A stretch of 20,088 nucleotides of DNA, from positions 1-20,088 of the IMG/VR virus record IMGVR_UViG_3300049218_000005; one strand, 5' to 3'. The notes below the pieces were generated by a model, which did no database searches, had not been told where the DNA came from, and was given only the letters and a program-made list of their open reading frames with translations. Shown here one piece after another: positions 15,840-20,088 of the stretch (positions are counted from its first letter, which is position 1; each line of letters opens with the position of its first letter). Position numbers and translations under genes: made by a program. Origin of the DNA: a virus.

Positions 15840-17720
15840 TTACTGCGCCAGTGGGCTAGGAGCGGATTGGGCCATCGCGGTCTCGCTGGGCGACTGAGCC
15901 GCTGGTTTGCGAAGGTTAGAGAGAATCTGACTCAATGCACCTTGACCTTGGGGAGGCATTGGCAGACCGCCTTGGACGCCGGGCGCGCCAGTCATGCCGG
16001 GCATCGCGCCAGGCGTGGGCGGGGCGCCGGGTGCGGGTTGCTGGGATTGTTGCTTCGCTTGCTCGGCTTGCATCTGCTTGTGTACTTCGGTTAAAGCGTC
16101 CTCGGGGCGTGTCGCGCCGTCTTGAAGAGCTTGGACGAAACGAGCGATGAACGTGGGGTCGATTTGTCCTTGACTGGCTTGGGTCTCCACGCTCGCCATC
16201 ATCGCCTTACGTGCGCTGCCAATGTAGATACGAGCAAGTTCCTCTTGCACGTCCTCGACCAAAGGATCCATCTCCATAAACGTCTCAGCAGAAAGGGTCT
16301 CCATCTGAAGTCGCTGACCAGCGGCGATGACGAACGAGTTGGCGTCAGTGCCAGTGATGCCGTACTTGACCACGTTCTGGTCGTTCTCGAATACCTCATT
16401 GGGCGTGTAATCGGGGCGTGTGATCTTGCCGTTCTTTGGGATGTAGAACGAGGTCGGCGTCGAACCCCAGTGGGCCTTGGTGACGGCCATAGCCCGAACG
16501 TTCTCGGCCTCAAGGGAGTCCTCGAATATCTCTTGATGTTCTTGGACCGGCATGTCAATCGCCGCACCTAACACCGCCTCACCACGTCGAGCCGTGCGGA
16601 TATTCGTGGCGCTCTCCCCGCCTAGTTCTGCCGGGATTCCACCCGCCAGACGACCCACTCGCTCAAGACGGTCCTGCATTTGGGCTGCTTGCATCGAAGG
16701 TTGGGTCTGGGTTGATTGAAGAACACCATTGTGTATCTCGCCAATGACGCCGGTGAGTCCGTCCGCTTCGGTGATTATCTCGGCGTGGCCTGGTGAGTTG
16801 GGGTGTGAGACGAGCCACTGGTCCGCGAAGATAGAACGCTTGATGGCGATGTACTCAAGGCTCGCGAGGCGCGAGGCGTTGTCAAAGATGGGCAGCAACT
16901 GGTCGAACATCCCCGAGGGCTTAGAGAGCGTGATGCGTCCCGCGAACACCGTAAGGGGAATGTTCGCACGGTTCACAGTACGAGCGAGTTCCACGACTGA
17001 CTGCGTGCCGACGTTCTCGACCGACGCGGAGTTCCACCCGGCTTGGTTGTTTATCTCCTTGGCTTGACCCAAAGCGACCAACACCGTCTCGTCCGCGTCG
17101 TTGTACTCAAGGATCTCGAACATGGTGTCGGGGCTGGCGTTCTTGCCCTTGTAGAGGACGCGCGTTTGATCGGGGTAGAGCGATTGGAGCCAGCGCAGCG
17201 GTTGGGCGTAGGCCTGGATGCAGTCAGAGGGTTCGATGTCGTTAGGGTCAAGGGCCGGGGCGGGGAATGACGACAAAGGGTTCAGCACGCGCCAGTGAGG
17301 AATCTGTCGCTTGTCCAGTGGGTTCACGCCAAGGTACGAGATGGACACCGGCGAGAAGGCGTAACCCAAGATGTAGCGAGCGCGACGACGCAAGATCATG
17401 TCCATTCGGTTCATGTCCCAATACGAGAGCAACGCACGGCGCTTTAAGGCGTTCTTGTTCTCCGAGTCCTTAATGCCGGGGCGAAGTGGCGTACACGAGA
17501 TGTCGGGCATCGTTGACGCAATGCGCATTGCTAATTGATCAAGGCCCGGGCCAAGTAGATTCACCGCTAGAGGTTTTTGCGCCGCGTCGAGTTCAGGGGT
17601 CGGCACCACGATGTCACCGTCGTACTGTTGAGCGACCTCTTGGCAGCGACGAAGCAGCGGTCCACGCTGGGCGCGGCGCTGGTTGTACATCTCTTGTATC
17701 TGTTCAATCGCTATTGCCAC
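15840..17720 (-). CDS. Phage portal protein, 626 aa
   Basis: The dodecameric ring at one capsid vertex through which DNA is packaged and released. Evidence is size, position directly after the terminase, and sequence character. A helical N terminus (RGPLLRRCQEVAQQYDGDIVV) leads to a segment with LAVNLLGPGLDQLAMRIASTMPD near 50-72, then RRALLSYWDMNRMDMILRRRARYILGYAF, a typical portal wing/stem pattern, and LNPLSSFPAPALDP near 145. The C-terminal 80 residues (from about 547) are Gln/Pro/Gly-rich and probably disordered. The start is GTG at 17720, 16 bp after the terminase stop, with AGGA seven bases upstream. Confidence 0.82.
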   Translation of the reverse strand: MAIAIEQIQEMYNQRRAQRGPLLRRCQEVAQQYDGDIVVPTPELDAAQKPLAVNLLGPGLDQLAMRIASTMPDISCTPLRPGIKDSENKNALKRRALLSYWDMNRMDMILRRRARYILGYAFSPVSISYLGVNPLDKRQIPHWRVLNPLSSFPAPALDPNDIEPSDCIQAYAQPLRWLQSLYPDQTRVLYKGKNASPDTMFEILEYNDADETVLVALGQAKEINNQAGWNSASVENVGTQSVVELARTVNRANIPLTVFAGRITLSKPSGMFDQLLPIFDNASRLASLEYIAIKRSIFADQWLVSHPNSPGHAEIITEADGLTGVIGEIHNGVLQSTQTQPSMQAAQMQDRLERVGRLAGGIPAELGGESATNIRTARRGEAVLGAAIDMPVQEHQEIFEDSLEAENVRAMAVTKAHWGSTPTSFYIPKNGKITRPDYTPNEVFENDQNVVKYGITGTDANSFVIAAGQRLQMETLSAETFMEMDPLVEDVQEELARIYIGSARKAMMASVETQASQGQIDPTFIARFVQALQDGATRPEDALTEVHKQMQAEQAKQQSQQPAPGAPPTPGAMPGMTGAPGVQGGLPMPPQGQGALSQILSNLRKPAAQSPSETAMAQSAPSPLAQ

Positions 17721-17736
17721 GGTGCAATCCTAAATC

Positions 17737-19638
17737 CTAACCAGTTCGTTCTAAGGGACGCCCCGCAATCCACGAAGGGCGCTTTTGTCGCACGACCGAC
17801 GAGGCGGCGCGGCGCGGGAGGTACTGCATTTGGAACATCGCGAACCACGTGGACATCGTGAGGTCGGTCGTGATCCCTTGGGGGTAGCGCGTGACCTCAT
17901 CGACGAGTCGAATGGAGTAGGCACGACTGGCCCCCTTGCCAGGAAGTCGCACGCGACCGAACTTGAAGTTGGGCGCAATCATCTGGACGCCGAACTCCTC
18001 GTCGGTCTTGTTTCGGTACGTGTCGTGAGGGATTATCTGTACCGAGTTAAGCGACTGCCAACGACGCACGTGGTCGTAGGCGTACAAGTACCGCTGGGCA
18101 CCGTTTCGCTCGATAATCCAATGCGTGATGGGTATACCAATCTCACGCGAGACCCGTTGCCATTCGTCCATGAGTCCCGTAAAGCGGTTCTCGTTTGAGT
18201 TCCAGTCCAAGAAGTCCGGCGCGTCGAGGCGCTTCTTTTCTAAGTCAATAAGAATCCACTGGTCCGACGATTGGTTATACAGCCACCACGTAATGCCCCA
18301 ATAACGAGTAGGCGATGGGTCAACAGAGACGACCGAGAAGTTGGGGGGTGCGAGATTGGACGGGTACTCAAGACGTGCACGTTCCTTGTCCCAGCAGCCA
18401 GGATTGGTGCCATAACCATTGATCCACGCGGGGTCCACCAGTACCTCGTCGGTTGAAACGTCCTCTTGCTGGAACACTTGCGCGTACATATCAGGGCGAC
18501 GCTTTTGGATACTTGAGAGTTCTCGCCAACTGACGCGACGCGGTGAGAGGAGACAACCCTCGGGGTAAGGAGCGGCGGTCAACTTGTGGGTTTCTTTTCC
18601 CTTGCACAGTTCAAGGTAGTGGGCCTTGTAGATGATGTGGTGGTACTTGCGCCGCGTGCCGTCTTGGGCGACGCGCAACGCGACACCTTCCTCGTCATCG
18701 GGTTCATCCTCGTCCTCATCGTCGATTTCGACCACTTCCATGTCAAGGGCGTAGCGGTACAAGTCGCTCGCGCCCATGCGCTGGCCTTGGAGGATGAGAA
18801 GTCCTCCTGGCTCGAGGCGACGCTCGGCGTAGGTGTCCCACCAGTCGCGGTCCTTCTCAATTATCTCAAGCGTGCGAAGGCGGTTACTCGTCACGAGGTC
18901 GTCCCACATGCAAAAATCGTAACGCCCACCAATGAACTCTTGGTCACGTCCCACGGCAGTCCATGTTGGTTCCTTGCTCGTGATGCTTGAGCCGTCGAAC
19001 TGTTCGACAATGAAGGCGTCCTTGGTCCAGCTCTCGTGTTCGGTTGGCTTAAAACGCCCGAAGTCCTCCGAGATGGTGGCCTCGGCGTCAACGGCAATCC
19101 CCTTTAGACGGTCCTCGTCGTCAGCCAAGATGGGCAGCGTCGTCTCTAAGGCGCGGCGAATGTTCGCGGTGTAGGCACTCGCGAGTTTGGCGGTCGCCGA
19201 ACCAATCAGGCCCCGAATGGCGCGGTCCTTTACCGTCAGCCACAAGGGAAGCGCGTAGGTGAAGTGTGAACTCTTTCCCGCTCCGGGTGGGGCGTTAACG
19301 ACGACGTACTCCTTTTGTTCGGTCCTTAGCAACTCGTCGATCATCTGGGCTGATTCCTCTTGCCACGGCAGACCAATACGCCCGAGATAGATCAATTGGA
19401 AATAGTTGAAATCCTCCAAGGCGCGTTTGGCGCGAGCGGGAAGTTGGTATTCCTTACGCGGGTCGGGCTGGTTGCGAGCCATGCGAGCGATGCGTCTGTA
19501 ATTGCCTCGGTCGGGGTGTTTCTTCTCGTATCGTGCGACCGAGGCGGCGCTGATTGACGCAAGGCGTGCGGCCTTGGCTTGGTTGAGACCCTTTGCGCGT
19601 GCCTCTTCGTAGATGAGCCATTGTTTTTCAGAGATCAA
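17737..19638 (-). CDS. terL: Terminase large subunit with N-terminal helix-turn-helix, 633 aa
   Basis: The ATP-driven DNA-packaging motor and nuclease. Residues 17-40 (GLNQAKAARLASISAASVARYEKK) read as a helix-turn-helix, unusual in this subunit. Walker A is APPGAGKSS at 116-124 and Walker B YDFCMWDD at 240-247, with LILQGQR at 281-287 as the likely coupling motif. The RNase H-like nuclease follows: VSVDPS with Asp440, IIERNG with Glu510, and YPQGITTD with Asp592 in the position of the family's final acidic residue. An acidic run, EIDDEDEDEPDDEEG at 304-318, sits between the domains. The start is a TTG with no well-placed ribosome-binding site of its own. A six-codon ORF ending over it may supply coupling. 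No separate small subunit is visible nearby. Confidence 0.92.
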   Translation of the reverse strand: MISEKQWLIYEEARAKGLNQAKAARLASISAASVARYEKKHPDRGNYRRIARMARNQPDPRKEYQLPARAKRALEDFNYFQLIYLGRIGLPWQEESAQMIDELLRTEQKEYVVVNAPPGAGKSSHFTYALPLWLTVKDRAIRGLIGSATAKLASAYTANIRRALETTLPILADDEDRLKGIAVDAEATISEDFGRFKPTEHESWTKDAFIVEQFDGSSITSKEPTWTAVGRDQEFIGGRYDFCMWDDLVTSNRLRTLEIIEKDRDWWDTYAERRLEPGGLLILQGQRMGASDLYRYALDMEVVEIDDEDEDEPDDEEGVALRVAQDGTRRKYHHIIYKAHYLELCKGKETHKLTAAPYPEGCLLSPRRVSWRELSSIQKRRPDMYAQVFQQEDVSTDEVLVDPAWINGYGTNPGCWDKERARLEYPSNLAPPNFSVVSVDPSPTRYWGITWWLYNQSSDQWILIDLEKKRLDAPDFLDWNSNENRFTGLMDEWQRVSREIGIPITHWIIERNGAQRYLYAYDHVRRWQSLNSVQIIPHDTYRNKTDEEFGVQMIAPNFKFGRVRLPGKGASRAYSIRLVDEVTRYPQGITTDLTMSTWFAMFQMQYLPRRAASSVVRQKRPSWIAGRPLERTG

Positions 19639-19655
19639 CGCAGCCCACGTTTCAC
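19635..19655 (-). other. Six-codon leader ORF overlapping the terminase start
   Basis: On the minus strand GTG AAA CGT GGG CTG CGT TGA would encode M-K-R-G-L-R. GGAAGG (19667..19662) sits six bases upstream of the GTG, an ideal ribosome-binding spacing, whereas it is 23 bases from the terminase TTG. The leader stop TGA overlaps the TTG start as TTGA, so ribosomes ending the leader could restart on the terminase. The initiation region lies inside the parS-like palindrome, so a bound protein or the sequence itself could affect both. Confidence 0.4.
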
Positions 19656-19662
19656 GTGAAAC
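19649..19662. promoter_or_regulatory. parS: parS-like ParB-binding palindrome GTTTCACGTGAAAC
   Basis: A perfect 14-bp palindrome that equals the core of the highly conserved bacterial parS consensus (TGTTTCACGTGAAACA); only the two outermost bases differ (C on each strand-wise flank instead of T/A: cGTTTCACGTGAAACc). In bacteria, ParB binds this site to segregate the chromosome origin. It sits in the 83-bp gap between the 38-residue ORF and the terminase. No parA or parB gene is visible in the window, so the cognate ParB would be the host's or encoded elsewhere in the phage. It is the only match of this kind I found in the window. Confidence 0.8.
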
Positions 19663-19721
19663 CTTCCGACGAAACTACACCAATGTCGTTTGGGCCTAAA
19701 GGTTAGCAGTCACCGGCCACG

Positions 19722-19838
19722 TTATTGAACAAGCTCGTGCTCTATCGTAGGAACGCCACGCCACTGTTGGGCTAGCCAATGCGCACAACGGATAAGTCCC
19801 TCGTGGACTTCCTCTTTAGGCACTTCCTCAAAGGTCAT
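19722..19838 (-). CDS. Small ORF upstream of the terminase, 38 aa
   Basis: Begins MTFEEVPKEEVHEGLIRCAH and ends TIEHELVQ; it looks like one amphipathic acidic helix with a Trp-rich centre (HWLAQQWRGVP). Function unknown. Support comes from the ATGA overlap with the stop of the zinc-ribbon gene, a GAGGGG ribosome-binding sequence just ahead of the ATG, and the shared strand. It is too short for usual cut-offs and could be spurious, but the coupled arrangement is the same as at most junctions of this operon. Confidence 0.5.
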   Translation of the reverse strand: MTFEEVPKEEVHEGLIRCAHWLAQQWRGVPTIEHELVQ

Positions 19839-20017
19839 TCGCCCCTCGAACGTTTCGCGTCAAAGGCACGCGAGTAACAGAGATTGAACTTCGCGCACTT
19901 CGCGCACTTGTTCCACTTCGAAGAAACACGTACCCATTCATGATCACACACGCGATGAACTCGAGCGGGCATCTCCCACGTCGAACGATGTAATCTGTCG
20001 TAGCGCATCTTTGCCAT
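19835..20017 (-). CDS. Small zinc-ribbon protein, 60 aa
   Basis: Residues C24-x-H26 and C38-x2-C41, with a further C47 (VCDHEWVRVSS then KCAKCAKFNLC), make a compact zinc-binding ribbon; the 'CDHEW... C-x-x-C' form is frequent in very small phage proteins. The flanks are basic, so nucleic-acid binding is plausible. A start at the ATG at 20017 gives 60 residues; a TTG at 20023 would add two. Neither has a clear ribosome-binding site. It is the first gene of the leftward operon visible here and is translationally coupled to the next ORF. Confidence 0.6.
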   Translation of the reverse strand: MAKMRYDRLHRSTWEMPARVHRVCDHEWVRVSSKWNKCAKCAKFNLCYSRAFDAKRSRGE

Positions 20018-20023
20018 ATGCAA

Positions 20024-20088
20024 AGTGTGCCACAGTTAATACGATAAAGCAATACCGAAAAAAAATATTGAGGGTACTTGACAAACGG
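20024..20088. promoter_or_regulatory. AT-rich upstream region with possible rightward promoter element
   Basis: This region is much richer in A/T than the rest of the window and includes A8 at 20058-20065 within CAATACCG-A8-TATTG. On the plus strand a perfect TTGACA occurs at 20078-20083; its -10 would lie outside the window, so a rightward promoter is only a suggestion. On the minus strand I see no clear promoter pair. The region may mark the boundary between the leftward late operon and rightward genes. Confidence 0.3.

Noticed and set aside
19828-20052. 74-codon ORF in a different frame over the zinc-ribbon gene
   Set aside because: It overlaps the 60-residue ORF whose C/H-C/C ribbon and ATGA coupling support it; the 74-codon frame has no motif or coupling.
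1-20088. tRNA genes, CRISPR arrays, insertion sequences, integrase
   Set aside because: Looked for on both strands; no cloverleaf-like sequence, regularly spaced repeats, transposase or recombinase motif was found.

Overview
The window is a block of a tailed double-stranded DNA phage genome, either free phage or prophage. Every convincing gene lies on the minus strand, so the operon reads from the right end to the left. Genes are packed tightly, with stop and start codons overlapping as ATGA, GTGA, TAATG or TAGTG, and ATG, GTG and TTG starts are all used. A large terminase with an N-terminal helix-turn-helix, a portal, a set of very large internal-type proteins, a scaffold and an N4-gp56-like major capsid protein, with no tape-measure gene, suggest a short-tailed (podovirus-like) virion. 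Several proteins resemble families I associate with phages of Actinobacteria. The host assignment is inference only.

Layout in transcription order, right to left. (1) 19.6-20.09 kb: an AT-rich upstream region, a 60-residue zinc-ribbon protein, an unlisted 38-residue ORF, then an 83-bp gap holding a perfect 14-bp palindrome, GTTTCACGTGAAAC, identical to the core of the bacterial chromosomal ParB site parS. (2) 15.35-19.64 kb: large terminase, portal, and a Pro/Gln-rich 161-residue protein. (3) 6.40-15.36 kb: four large virion-type proteins (1479, 555, 560 and 389 residues), probably internal or ejection proteins; the 560-residue one begins with a lysozyme/transglycosylase-like segment. (4) 6.19-6.40 kb: the largest gap in the window (213 bp), with a TTGACA-type promoter candidate overlapping an inverted repeat. 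(5) 4.68-6.19 kb: scaffold and major capsid protein, followed by a 13-bp-stem hairpin capped by a UUCG-like loop. (6) 1.43-4.62 kb: nine small genes, including a zinc-ribbon/Pro-rich protein, a Lys-rich 59-mer, low-complexity small proteins, a beta-rich probable appendage protein, a repeat protein and a Cys-rich zinc protein. (7) 0.02-1.43 kb: a GT-B glycosyltransferase with a C-terminal extension.

Together this is a packaging and head-morphogenesis module. Terminase and portal handle packaging, scaffold and capsid protein build the shell, and the large proteins probably fill the portal-proximal core and help deliver DNA through the cell envelope. The glycosyltransferase may decorate virion proteins or host glycans. 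The most notable element is the parS-like site directly upstream of the terminase, which could let host (or phage) ParB bind the phage genome or could serve as a packaging or regulatory site.
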